Assembly: GCA_025531455.1 (NCBI GenBank)
Contig: JAMYHL010000013.1
Span: 496,001 to 560,000 of the forward strand
Direction: 5' to 3'
Length of the DNA stretch: 64,000 nt
Origin: Apiotrichum sp. Y4204
Taxonomy: Eukaryota > Basidiomycota > Tremellomycetes > Trichosporonales > Trichosporonaceae
Positions 22,361-32,762 of the stretch are shown here, in pieces. The notes below the pieces were generated by a model. That model saw nothing but the letters and a program-made list of their open reading frames with translations, searched no databases and was not told the DNA's origin. Numbering within the stretch: the stretch's first letter is position 1; each line of letters starts with the position of its first letter. Both the position numbers and the translations under genes were made by a program.

Positions 22361-24154
22361 ATGGACGTCGACACCGAGTTCCACTCGCTCGGCGCGATCC
22401 GCGTTGACCCCCCGCGACGACCACTGGGCTTGGAGCAGATGTTCCACCGCGCGACGCGGTGGCGCACCGCTCCCCACCCGGTGCCTGCTACTCCATCGCC
22501 TGTGCCCGAGGCTGAGGCGGGGTCGCTGGTCCTCCCCCTCCCGGTGAAGGGCGTGTCGCCACTCTCAGAGCTATTTACTTATCCCGAACTTGTACCTCTT
22601 GTACTCGAGGAGTTGAGTAGACCGGCACATCTCGCAGCCGCTGCGAGAGTGTGTAAATACTGGAACCACGTTGCGCGGCGCCGGCTGTATGCCGACGTGT
22701 GGGTGCGGCCATGTGAGCTTAGATGCCTTGCAGTCGAGCTGACAACAGGGGAAGCGGCGCCGAAGGAGAAAGTGAGATTGGGCAAGTGAATGGTACTGAT
22801 CCAGCTTCTTGGCCTGTTTGAGAGCTTCGACGCAAACCCCGACCTCTGCCCGCTGGCCCGTTCCCTCGGTGAGCTACGCTGCGAATTTCCGAAGCTCGCA
22901 TCTAACTCCAGATATCCGCTTCTTCCCGCTCGACATGCAGGGAGACGCGCTCCTGCACCTTGAGGACGCGGTTGTGCTCGCGCTCTCGCGCATGGCAAAC
23001 CTCACGCGGCTGGTGTGGACTGTGAGCTACTTGATGAATATTAGCTCACGCAGCGCGACCGCTCAATTTCTTCAGAGCTCTTCGGAGCCATTACAGCCCT
23101 TCCCTGCCTCACGAACCTCGAGCTCTCGGGACACGCGACGCGCCAGTACGAGCCTCATCTGCTAGGTGGCATGCCGCGCCTCGCTGATCTGCGCGTCATG
23201 ATGCCCGACGCGACGTTCCGCTCCGCCCTGCCCGATGTCATTCGCCGCCTTGACGGGAGACCATCAGGTGGCCTGACTGGACTGGCGCTCGTGTGCAAAA
23301 GCCAGAACCTCATTAATGACGGCATGCTGGTGGAGATTGCGCCGCATCTCACACAGCTCAAGAGGCTGACGCTTATCGGCGGAACGAGGATAACGAAACA
23401 GGGAGTGTATGCACTCCTCGAGAGCGCCGAGGGGATCCAGGAGCTCGTGCTGGACGCGACGCAGTATTCCGTGAGTACCAACGCAAAGGGCGGATAAGAA
23501 TGTCTGATGGGTTTGAACTATTCCCGTTTTTCCTTTGTTCCTTTCTCACAACAGGATCTCCTCGACCTGTCCGACGCGCCGACATGTACCGGCCTCTCGA
23601 CCTTCTCCCTCTCCTTCCCGGCCCCGAAGGCCCGCGAAAACCTTACTGCAGAGGACATGCCGCGCTTCCCACTCCAGCTGGACCTGCGCGCGCTCGAGCT
23701 GACTCTCTCGAACACTCAGGGCAGTGGGCAAAGGCAGCGCCTGCTCTCCACCCCAGCTCTTGCGGCCTTGACCTCCCAGGTGGACTTTAGTCGGCTCTCG
23801 CGCCTCGCGCTTATCAACCTCGTGCTCGACACACCCGTCCTCGCGGCCGTCCTCGCCGCTGCTCCGGGCCTGGAGGAGCTGTACGTCTCGGTCCTTACGC
23901 CCCGCGTTCTCGCAGCGTGTGCGGCGGAAATTACCGCCCCGCTGCGCATCCTCCACGCCAACGCCGCGCCGGATCCCCTCGGGCGCGAAGTCCTCGCCGG
24001 CGTGGCTGGTCAGATCCCTACCCTCACGCAGATCGGGAGCATGAACCGCGTGTTTGAGGTGCATAGGAGGTACATCGCTGGAAAGTCTGTCGTCGAGCTC
24101 GCGCGTTGGTCACAGGTCCAAACGGCGGGATACTTCCGTGTCTGGCGGCCGTGA
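22361..24154 (+). CDS. F-box protein with leucine-rich-repeat-like C-terminal region
   Basis: Probable substrate receptor of an SCF ubiquitin ligase. An F-box-like segment (PELVPLVLEELSRPAHLAAA, then RVCKYWNHVARRRLYADVWV, about 22575-22720) is followed by irregular leucine-rich segments, for example MANLTRLVWT, LPCLTNLELSGHATRQY, LTQLKRLTLIGGTRITKQGV and LSRLALINLVLDTPVLAAVL. It ends TAGYFRVWRP with stop at 24152-24154. Introns are 35-45 nt with GTGAGY donors; after the 36-nt one at about 22710-22745 the frame continues as PWEAAPKEK. The start used is 22361; an in-frame ATG at 22316 would add 15 residues. The substrate is unknown. Confidence 0.8.
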
Positions 24155-24382
24155 GGGTGTTGCGCGAGCTGTTCTTGTATCTGTGGAGTTATTTTGTACG
24201 TACGGGGCGGAGGCTAGCTGTATAGTTACGAGCGGATGCATGGCATGGTACACAAACAACGGTGGCAGGCAGTGGCAGGACAGGGTGGGTAGGCGAGACA
24301 GTGAAGTGGAACGATACGGACGGGTGGCAGGCGACAAACAGTGACACTCAGTGACACTCTACGATTTTCTTGACTTCTGTCA

Positions 24383-25418
24383 CTAGAGCACAAAATCGAT
24401 ATCGGGGAGCTGAAGCTCCCCAAGCTCAAGCTGCATCTGCTCGGCATCAAGGAGAGCCGGCATGTCGAGCGCGATCTCGTCGGCGGGATCGAGCGGGGGC
24501 AGGTGGAGCGTGGGTGGCGGCGGCGCTTCTGGCGAGGAGACGGCATCGTGCGCGGGCGACATGTCGGATCCCGCCGGAGGCGGGGTGAGGGGCACGAATG
24601 GCGCATCTGGGGTCAGAACATTCTCCGCTCCACTTATACCCACCAGTACCGGGCACGCATTCCTCGACGGGGTCGGAGAGCACCCTCTTCCGCTTTGGCG
24701 CCGGCTCCTCCTCCACTTCCCCGATTCGCTGGAACTTACGCCCGCCCGTCGGCCGGTCAAATGTCGTCGGCACCGCGCGCTTGAGCGGGTTGATCCCGAT
24801 CTGGGCTTCGGGCGTGTGAGGGCTGCGTACGGCCGGAGGGCCGGGGGTGAGAGTCGTGCTCGGAGTCTTCCGCCGCGCAGCAGCGGGCTCTTTGCGCGTA
24901 GCAGTTGCAGTTGGTTCCTTGCGTACAGCCGGGGCTGCGAGCTTGCGCCGGGCGGTCGTGGTACTAGAGCCGACCTGCAAGGGGTTGGTGGTAGTCCGAC
25001 GTACTGCCGGCCGCTGCTGCACCTGTTGGGGCTTCTCGGTCTGCACCTGCGTGACGGTCGAGAGGGCGCGGCGCGGCGTCGCCTGCGTCCGTGTCTTGGC
25101 CTTCTCCTTGCCCTCCTTCTCTTTGCCCTCCTTCTCCTTCCCATCCTTGCCCTCATTCTCGTTCTCCTTTCCTACCCTCCGCTTACGAGTGGATGGCGGC
25201 GCCGAGGCCGAGGCGCGGGACGTCGACGGGGCGGATGACGCCTGTGTGGTGCTGGCGCCGAGTGCCGGGCGGGTCTGCTTCGTACTCCGCGCATGACCAT
25301 CTTGACTCCGCGTGCGCGAGCTCGCGGTCGTACTTGTACCCGTGTTCGTATTTGTACTTGTGCCCGTACGCAGGGGGCGCGGGCGGGGCAGGGCGTTCTC
25401 GTTTGTGCGGGCGGCCAT
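24383..25418 (-). CDS. disordered KEN-box/D-box protein, securin-like candidate
   Basis: Two exons joined by a 37-nt intron (about 24610-24646) encode a basic, disordered protein with an acidic, leucine-rich end. Seen: MAARTNENALPRPRP, an RxxL degron-like RPALGASTT, a KEN box in KRRVGKENENEG, a lysine/glutamate-rich stretch, a second RxxL (RRALSTVTQ), the motif NPLKRAVPTTFDRPTGGRKF, and a C-terminus LPPLDPADEIALDMPALLD...LPDIDFVL ending at 24383. Known securins combine N-terminal KEN and D boxes with an acidic separase-binding C-terminus, which is why I suggest that role. The assignment is inference; sequence alone fits any APC/C substrate. An in-frame ATG at 25433 would add five residues. 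It converges with the F-box gene. Confidence 0.72.
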
Positions 25419-25974
25419 GGTGGATGGTGACATGCACAATGTTTGGATGTGCGTAGTGCTGCTGTGGACTGTTGGGCCGGGAAAGACAGTCGCGCTGTGA
25501 CTCTCCAGGGTGGCATGTTTGGCTCCGTGTCGCGTGGTGTGTGGCACCCCCAGGACTCATCTCATCACTCGTCCACGATATTGCGCATCCCGCGTCTCGC
25601 GTCCACGCGAGGCCATTGCACTGACGGCTCATCCACTGAAGGCCCGGTCGGAGACTCCTTGACCTCAGCTAACACCCCCTGGTCCCTACCATATCCTCTC
25701 ACCGCACCCCACCTCACTGCACAGGGCATTAGTACATAGGATCCATGCCGCGGGTGTAGAATCCATAGTTGCGTCCTACGTAATGATATGTGACGAGCGA
25801 TAGAGAGTGAGGCACAAGAGGAGAAGAAAGGGTATGGTATGCGTGCGCGAGAGACGGATACTCTGTAGCGGTCGCGTCCGTCGGCCAGCCGCCCTTGCTC
25901 CGCCCCTGCCGTGTCCGTATGTGGGCAGCCCGCTGTAACGGGCTGAATGAACAGATTCTGGGGTTTACATGACA
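25419..25974. other. intergenic KEN-box gene / GDP-mannose pyrophosphorylase
   Basis: Contains the promoter of the minus-strand KEN-box gene and the 3' region of the pyrophosphorylase gene, both on the same strand. No extra gene seen. Confidence 0.6.
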
Positions 25975-28060
25975 ATGCGAGGCTCGGTGATGCTCGTCGA
26001 GATCTGCATGTCAGCTGAGGAACCAAAGTCGGTAATGGCATCGTACTCACGCTCTTGTGGGGCAGAACCGAGGCGCCGTTGACGTACAGCTCATCCTTGA
26101 TGCTGACGTCGTCGCCCAGAACGGTAATGTTCTCCACGCGGCACTGTAGTCATTAGCACCTCTTCCGGTGTTTTCATCACTCCATGTCACCCTCTCGCTT
26201 CATCACTCACCCAGCGGCCGACAGTGCTGTTCCAGCCGATAATGGACGACGCAATCCATGTGTGGTCGCGGATGGTGGCGTTGGCAAGGATCACACAGCG
26301 CTGCAGACGGACACCCTTGCCAATCTTGGCACCGGGACCAATGACGACATTGGGGCCAATGACCGCACTCGGGTCGATCTCGGCGGTCTGATCGTCAGCA
26401 TGCAGCCATACTCTGCCAGCGCTTCAGGATACTCACCGGGTCAACCAGGACGTTGCCGCCGTAGACCCACATGTTCTGCGACGGGTCGGCCAGCAGGGGC
26501 GAGTGTTGGGAGGTGAGGTGGGAGAGGTAGAGGCAGGTGCCCGAGAGGTAGTCCTTGGGCTGACCGACGTCCATCCAGAAGCCGGACAGGTCGTAGGAGT
26601 GCAGCTTGCCGTCGGCGGCGATGGCAGGGAAAATCTCCTTCTCGATCGAAGTAGGGCGGAGCTGGGTGTTAGCGGTGGCGGCAGGAGTGGTGGTAGTCTC
26701 GGGTACGCGGAACACAAGGCTTAAACACAGGAACGCTAAACGCGCTCCTTGGTGACAAGGCGATCACTGTCCAGACCACGGCGATCTTGATGGGCGCTGC
26801 TCAAAGTTTCCGGTGTGTAACGCACACTCCACACCATCTATGGTACTCACCTCGATGCGCTCCAGGATCGAGGGGTTGAACATGTAGATACCGGCGTTAA
26901 TACGGTTGCCGACGAACTCGACGGGCTTCTCAACGAAGCGGTCAATGACAGTCGAGTCCGGCTTGGTCACGACGACACCGTACGCGGAGGGCTCGGCGAC
27001 CTTGGTAACCTGAATTGTGTCAGTAAATGATGGTACCGCTCCGAATTGTGAAACCTACCATGATGGAGCCCTCATGTCCGTGCTGAAGGTGGAAATCACT
27101 GACGTTAGAAATGCTCGAGCACGGGAGCTTATCCTCTCACCGGAAAGCCTCGAAGGGGTACGAGCAGGTGACGTCCGAGTTGAGGACGAAGAACGGCGAG
27201 TCGTCCTTGCCGAGAATGTCGCGGGCGAGGGCAAGGGGACCGGCTAGAAAGATGTCAGCCTTCGACAAGATCCGATGCGACACGACGCGACAAAGCTGCT
27301 CAACGCACCAGTGCCAAGGGGCTCAGTCTCGACGGAGAAGTGGATCTTGATGCCGTACTCCTCCTCGGTCTTCTTGAGGACCGAAACCATGACCTCGGGG
27401 CGGTAGTTGACCGCAAGGACAATGTCCTTGACGCCGGCCTGTGGGTTAGTCAACGTCCAGTCATGGTCGAGGCGGTTCAACCCGGGGTCGAGGAATGTGC
27501 CACGGGCCTCAGGAAAGGAAACGTACCTTGACAAGCGCCTCAATCTGGTGAAGGCTGGGAAGTGTCAGAAGATGTTGCGGCAGTTAGGAAGAAAGGTAGC
27601 CAACATGTGCGGTTAAGACCATCACAGAGGTTCAGTCCGGTCGGCCGCGCTATTGTGGAAGAATGCTGCACAGGAGGACCGCTGAACAGTGCTCCAGCAA
27701 CTCGACCACGATTGCGATCGCTGCACCAACAAACGCGATCGGTTCCAAAAGCCAGTTCATCGACCATGGTATCAGCCCGCAACTTACATCATAGCCTGAA
27801 CGTCAGCTATCAATCCAGTGCGCACCTCGGCAAAGAGACACCTACCTTGTTGCAGAACTCGACAAGCGGCTTGGGCCACGAGAGCTAGATTGTCAGCGGT
27901 GTGCCGAGGGAAGGCGAGGTTCGCGCCGCCCTCTCTTCACAACAAACGCACAGTGAGCGGCCTGAGACGGGTACCGAAGCCGCCGACGAGAATTAAAGCG
28001 TGCAGAGAAGTCAGTCTTTCGTCTTCGGCGAGTTCCAGATCCCGGAAGACTTATCTTCAT
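25975..28060 (-). CDS. PSA1: GDP-mannose pyrophosphorylase (mannose-1-phosphate guanylyltransferase)
   Basis: Makes GDP-mannose from GTP and mannose-1-phosphate in the cytosol, the donor for cell-wall mannan, N-glycans, GPI anchors and cryptococcal-type polysaccharides. Seen: nucleotide-binding N-terminus [16 protein letters not shown] (about 27950-27999), [31 protein letters not shown] (27360-27430), [33 protein letters not shown] (26865-26945), [20 protein letters not shown], and left-handed beta-helix hexapeptides ending [20 protein letters not shown]. The C-terminus reads [11 protein letters not shown] with stop at 25975. The conserved N-terminus MKALILVGG appears only if the first intron (28000-28054) is an AT-AC intron, leaving a first exon of six bases (28055-28060). 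Confidence 0.94.
28000..28054 (-). other. candidate AT-AC intron 1 of the GDP-mannose pyrophosphorylase gene
   Basis: On the gene's strand the 55-nt segment begins ATAAGT and ends CTGCAC, with a CTGAC branch-like site about 15 nt from the end. Removing exactly this segment joins ATG AAG to GCT TTA ATT, giving MKALILVGG. Other introns of the gene that I resolved are GT-AG. The donor is not the U12 ATATCC consensus, so a U2-type AT-AC intron is implied. Confidence 0.65.
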
Positions 28061-29585
28061 GATGGGTTAAGAGGGAAAGGAGGGGTTCGGAAACTAGAGA
28101 GTGTGGATAGTTGACGGATACAAAAGTGAAGACCGGCCCCAAGACGAAATGGCGGTCGGCAATGCGGAATCGAAGATTATTGGGAGGAGTGGATGGAAAG
28201 TGAGGAGTGGAAAAGAAAGCAGAAAAAAAGATCAAAGCTGTCGACGACTACGACGGCGACCTGGACGCGATGGGGAGTGAGGGAGGCACACCCAGAGAGA
28301 CACACTCAGACACGGGGGGAGGCACAGGCAGCAGAAGGCAGTCGCAGGTCGCAGCAGCAGTTGCAAAGACTAGACACAATACGGTAACAGGAACACGTCA
28401 AACGTGGAACGTGGAAGGGGTGCAAGGCCAGACTCTCTGGGGTGGCATTACACAGTTTCTATTCGCTTTATTACAACTCATCATTGTTCAATCCTAATCT
28501 CAAGCTTGACAGGGTCTAATACAACTAGGACGCCGATCCTCCACACCCCACAACAACAAAAAAGAAGAAGCCAACTGAAAAACAAAACCTTTTTTCTGAT
28601 TATTACGATTTAAAAGCAGTCCAGGGCAACGGCCCTTTTGCTCCGGGTTCCCTCTTGTTTTCCCTCGATCCCTCTCGTGCTCCCCGCTTTGCTCCCCTTG
28701 CGCTCCCTTGTGTTCCCTTGTCATACAAACCCCCTGACTTTGCATTCTCTCGCGACCTTCTCGAGCGGTGGAGACTGGGGCACGACGTGAATGATCGATA
28801 CCACCCCTGCCCCTCAATGCAAGCCGCACACAGGTGAGCGAGGCGATCAACGCCATGACGGTATTCACAGCGCCCGCCACCTGATGTTCCGACCCTGGCA
28901 CAAGCGTGCAGGTCTGTCAAAATCACAACGCGCAGAGCATCACCCACATCGGCATGTCTTGGCTCATAGGGTGCCTCCGGCCCGGAAGGGCTCGGACAAG
29001 CACGTGTATGCCGCCAGCGCTGGGCGCGCCGACACGTCCAACAACAATTAAGGGGTCGACAGAGCCAGCGCAGCTAGCGTGCAGAACCCAAGGGCGGTAC
29101 GACAGGCACGCAACACGGCTGAATGCAACTCCTTGCCTCGTTGTGAAGAGGACCGACAGAGTTTTTTTCACCGCCGAGCCTATTTCTCTGGGTGCCATCG
29201 GCCGTCCAGCGTCGCCCGTCCAGCGTCGCGTTTGACCTTGGTGCACGCACGATGCTATCTGTTTTGTTGTGGGGCGGGGGAAGCGGATACCGCAGGACCT
29301 TCCCGGTCAGGACTCCGACACAATTCTCCTTATCACCGTCACAACATGGTCACCACGTTCCATGGTGGTGTAAGGAAATCCGGAAATGCACCTTATCAGT
29401 CAGATGCCCTACCCTGTAGACAGCCAGCATCCATCTCTTTCCCTCGAGGTCGAGGCCGCGGATATGCAGATATCCCTTGAGGTTGGACCGCCATAAATAA
29501 GGAACATCTGCCATGGAGGAAGATTGATAACCTCAAAGTTGACTGTACTTGATGACTTGGGCGACACGCATACCATGTGTGCCGT
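28061..29585. other. gene-free stretch upstream of the pyrophosphorylase gene
   Basis: Holds the promoter of the GDP-mannose pyrophosphorylase gene and the 3' flank of guanine deaminase. A 96-codon plus-strand frame at 28207-28497 is open but not convincingly coding. No RNA gene or repeat was recognised. Confidence 0.5.
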
Positions 29586-31120
29586 TCACGACCGCCACAG
29601 CCTCTGCACGCCCTGCACCCACATACTGACACGGTTCCGGTCATCCCCATTACACCACCAGCGCTCGGCCGCCTCGCGCCACCACCTCTCGTCCGGTGCG
29701 GCGGGGACGTCAAGAAGTCGAGGGGCCCAACAGCGCCACCATCTGGCCTCGCGACCGTTACTACCGTCAGACCAGCCATGCTCATGACGTACTGCTCTGC
29801 GCGTCGAATTCCATTCCCGACTCGAAGGCGCCGCCAAGGCCGAGCGCCGACTTTCCTCCTCGCGTGGCGAGGTACAGACTCTCAATCCAGTCAACACGCA
29901 GGCTCGTACCGCCCTCAGCTTCCGCCTCCTTCCGCGCACCCTCGCGGAGACGCGCGACCACGACAGCCTGCCGCATCGCGACCTGAATACTGAGAGCGTA
30001 TCCACCAGCAATGTCGGAGCCGAGGCCGAGTTTAACGCCAGCGTCGAGTGCCCTGGGGTCAGTATCGAGACGCGAGGTTATGACTCACTCGCGGAGCGGG
30101 AATGCCGCGTCAGAGAAGTACGCATTGGACAGCGGGCAGTGAGCGACAGTAACGCCCCGGGTCTTGACGAGGTCGACTTGGGGTGGAGGAAAGCTCGTGA
30201 CGTGAGCCTGCACAGTGTGGGGCGTGAGGAGGCCAGCTGTGTCAAACACATCGGGATCGGGTCTGCCCCGCGTATCCTCAACCCAAGCCATCTGGTCGCG
30301 GCTTTCGCACATGTGGCTCTGGATCTGCATACCGCGGGACGCGGCTATCTCGCCGAGGCGCGTCAGCAGTTCGTCCGAACATGTCGGTACAAAGCGCGGC
30401 GTAATCACTGGCTGAACCAAACGCTCGTGTGGAGGCAAGGGCGCGACAAGCACTTGCATCGCGTCCAGAAATTCCGTCAGGTTCGCAATACTCGCGTCCG
30501 CCCCGGCCTCGCCGTACGTCTCGCGCTATCGTCAGCTACTGTCCACAGCGCAGCTGACATACGGGAGAAGTGTCCATCGAAAGCTTACCTACAAAGCCGC
30601 GTACCCCAGCATTAAGGCACGCACGCGCAAGAATGAGACTGCGGTCAGCTATCACTTCTACGAAAGGCCCAGCTGGCGTACTTGGCCTTCACCCCGAGCG
30701 TGCCAAAGAACATCACCGCACAAGTCCCCGCCTCAATTAGGCGCCGCGTGAGACGCTCATATAACCGGAAAGCGAGTGACGGGTCCGCGTCGACCCGTTC
30801 CTCCGAGGGGTAAGTGTACGTGTCGAGCCAGCTCATGAGCGGCAAATCCAGTCCCATCCCAGTGTTGAGGTATTGAGGTGCATGGAGATGCAGGTCTGCA
30901 AACCCAGGGAGGAAGAAGGTGTACGGAGGAAGTTGCTCCGCGCGCGCGACTACCTTTGCGCTTGCAGTCGCTGCGGGCGTGATGCCTGCGATGAAGCCTT
31001 TCTGATCGACCTCTGCCGTCAGCTTGTTTGATTGACCACCGCACCGATGATGTGGTCGACGCGCACGCGCAGCTCTGTTGATGTGGGAGTGTCCACCAGC
31101 GTGCCCCGGAACACTGACAT
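29586..31120 (-). CDS. GUD1: guanine deaminase
   Basis: Zinc amidohydrolase converting guanine to xanthine in purine salvage. The start at 31120 gives MSVFRGTLVDTPTSTELRVR, then a 36-nt intron joins HII to EVDQKGFIAGITPA. Metal and active-site residues are visible: HxH in PGFADLHLHAPQY, the third His in MQIQSHMCES, the fourth in VTVAHCPLSNAYF, and Asp in LGLGSDIAGGY. The substrate-binding region has TPRFVPTCSDELL, as in guanine deaminases. The end, GDDRNRVSMWVQGVQRLWRS, has stop at 29586. Upstream in-frame ATG at 31183 would add 21 residues; I prefer 31120 by family length. It shares a 336-bp divergent promoter with RLP24. Confidence 0.92.
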
Positions 31121-31456
31121 GGCGGCCGCGGTCAGCAGAGTGAGTGCAAAGGCAGCAGAGCGTTGCGGAGTTGTTGGCACCATGTTCGGACAGTACACTT
31201 CGTCTCTTGTCGTTCAATAGACCACTCCATTGGATTGTGGAGCCCCAAGTTTGCCACTGGCAGTGAGGAGTGACCGTGGGAAAACCGTTGCACGCCATTG
31301 TAGCGTGTGTCGTCCTGGAGGGAAGGCATTTTTTTTCAGCCTTTGCTTTTTTTGGGTGGACGATTGCCCAGTGAACGGGTCGTCTGAGCCCATCTACAAC
31401 CTCATCCTCGTCAACACTCACCTCTTTCTCATCATCCACAACAGCGACAACCGAAA
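31121..31456. promoter_or_regulatory. divergent promoter guanine deaminase/RLP24
   Basis: The 336 bp between the two starts must contain both promoters. No specific box stands out. Confidence 0.45.
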
Positions 31457-32274
31457 ATGAGACTCGAGCCCTGCTACTTGTAAGTACCCTTGTGACTTTC
31501 AACCTTCCACGCTCACACTGCAGCTGCTCCGTCATGGTCTACCCCGGCCACGGCACCATGTTCGTGCGCAACGACGCCAAGTGCTTCCGGTTCTGCTCGT
31601 CCAAGTGCCATAAGAACTTCAAGATGAAGCGTAACCCCCGCAAGGTCCGCTGGACCAAGGCTTTCCGTCGCGCGAACGGCAAGGAGATGACTATCGTGAG
31701 TTGCGGAGAATGGGCTACGGAAGGCCAAACTGCATACCAGGTCCGAGAAGATGATCTCGGGGTGTCAGTCTGTGTCCTTCGGTATGCGGTGATGATACAT
31801 CGGCTGCTATTTGAACCAGAAACTTCAAGCAGCCCCATTTCTTCTTCCACCTGTAGTTCCATCACTCACACCCAGGACTCGACCTACGAGTTCGAGAAGC
31901 GCCGCAACGTGCCGGTGCGCTACGACCGCGAGCTGGTGGCGAACACCCTCAAGGCGATGGACCGCATTTCCGAGATCCGCGCCAAGCGCGAGAAGGCGTT
32001 CTGGAAGAACCGCATGTCGGGCAACCCGGCGCGCAACCTCCGTGCGGCTGCCGTGGACGTCGAGAAGCACATCGAGCTCGTCCAGCCCCGCAAGCTCACC
32101 GGCAAGGGCCTCGAGGAGAAGGACGCTGCCCGCGAGAAGATCAAGGTCCGCGCCGCCAAGCGCAAGGCCATGGCTGTGCAGCAGCTCGCTGCTGCTGGCA
32201 AGCCCAAGCGCCAGTCGCGCCTGATTCCCGCTGGCGAGGGCACCAGCATGGGCATGGGCATGAACGTTGACTAA
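31457..32274 (+). CDS. RLP24: ribosome biogenesis protein Rlp24
   Basis: eL24-like protein that joins pre-60S particles in the nucleolus and is exchanged for eL24 in the cytoplasm by the AAA-ATPase Drg1. Three exons (31457-31479, 31524-31695, 31876-32274) give 197 residues, matching yeast Rlp24. The zinc-binding start [20 protein letters not shown] continues with [18 protein letters not shown] (four cysteines in CxxC...CxxxC form), then [19 protein letters not shown]. The long basic C-terminal extension (residues about 70-197) distinguishes it from ribosomal eL24, as does [20 protein letters not shown]. Confidence 0.95.
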
Positions 32275-32762
32275 GCACTGCGTTCACGCGACCAACACCG
32301 CTTCGGCTGCACTCTGCGCTCCACAATAGACGACGCTCGTTCGGGAACTGGATCGTTCTACGGATCTCCGGCCGTATGGGCTGCTTGTGTACATGTGCCC
32401 CTGAACGGCACGGCCCACCACCTGGCGACTGGTGGTTGACATTGTTGTATTTCCTTCTTTCAGCATTCGCCATGCATGACTTTCTTCAATGCTGCCCTGT
32501 CTGTGTCGAAGACGAGATTGAAAGTCGCGTTGATATGCATAGGGATGATAGCAGACATGAGGAAATGAAGAGGTTCAATATGGAGTGGACGGTGCTGTGG
32601 ATGGCGCGCCACACGGCCATAGCGCCGGAAATCCCGCTGCCTGGCAGATTGACCTGCACTTGCCACCATCATGACACCTTGACTTTGTGGAATCTTGGAA
32701 GCCACAAGTTGTTGACACGAACTCGCACTCAACCACCAAAACATCCACCCACCACAGCCACC
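32275..32762. other. intergenic RLP24/CLF1
   Basis: 3' region of RLP24 and promoter of CLF1; no gene or repeat seen. Confidence 0.6.

Noticed and set aside
28207..28497. 96-codon + strand frame with polar composition upstream of the pyrophosphorylase gene
   Set aside because: Its composition follows from purine-rich promoter DNA; no motif and no splice signals or leader that fit.
31696..31875. Possible C/D-box snoRNA in the second RLP24 intron (GTGATGA present)
   Set aside because: No CTGA D box at a suitable distance and no terminal stem.
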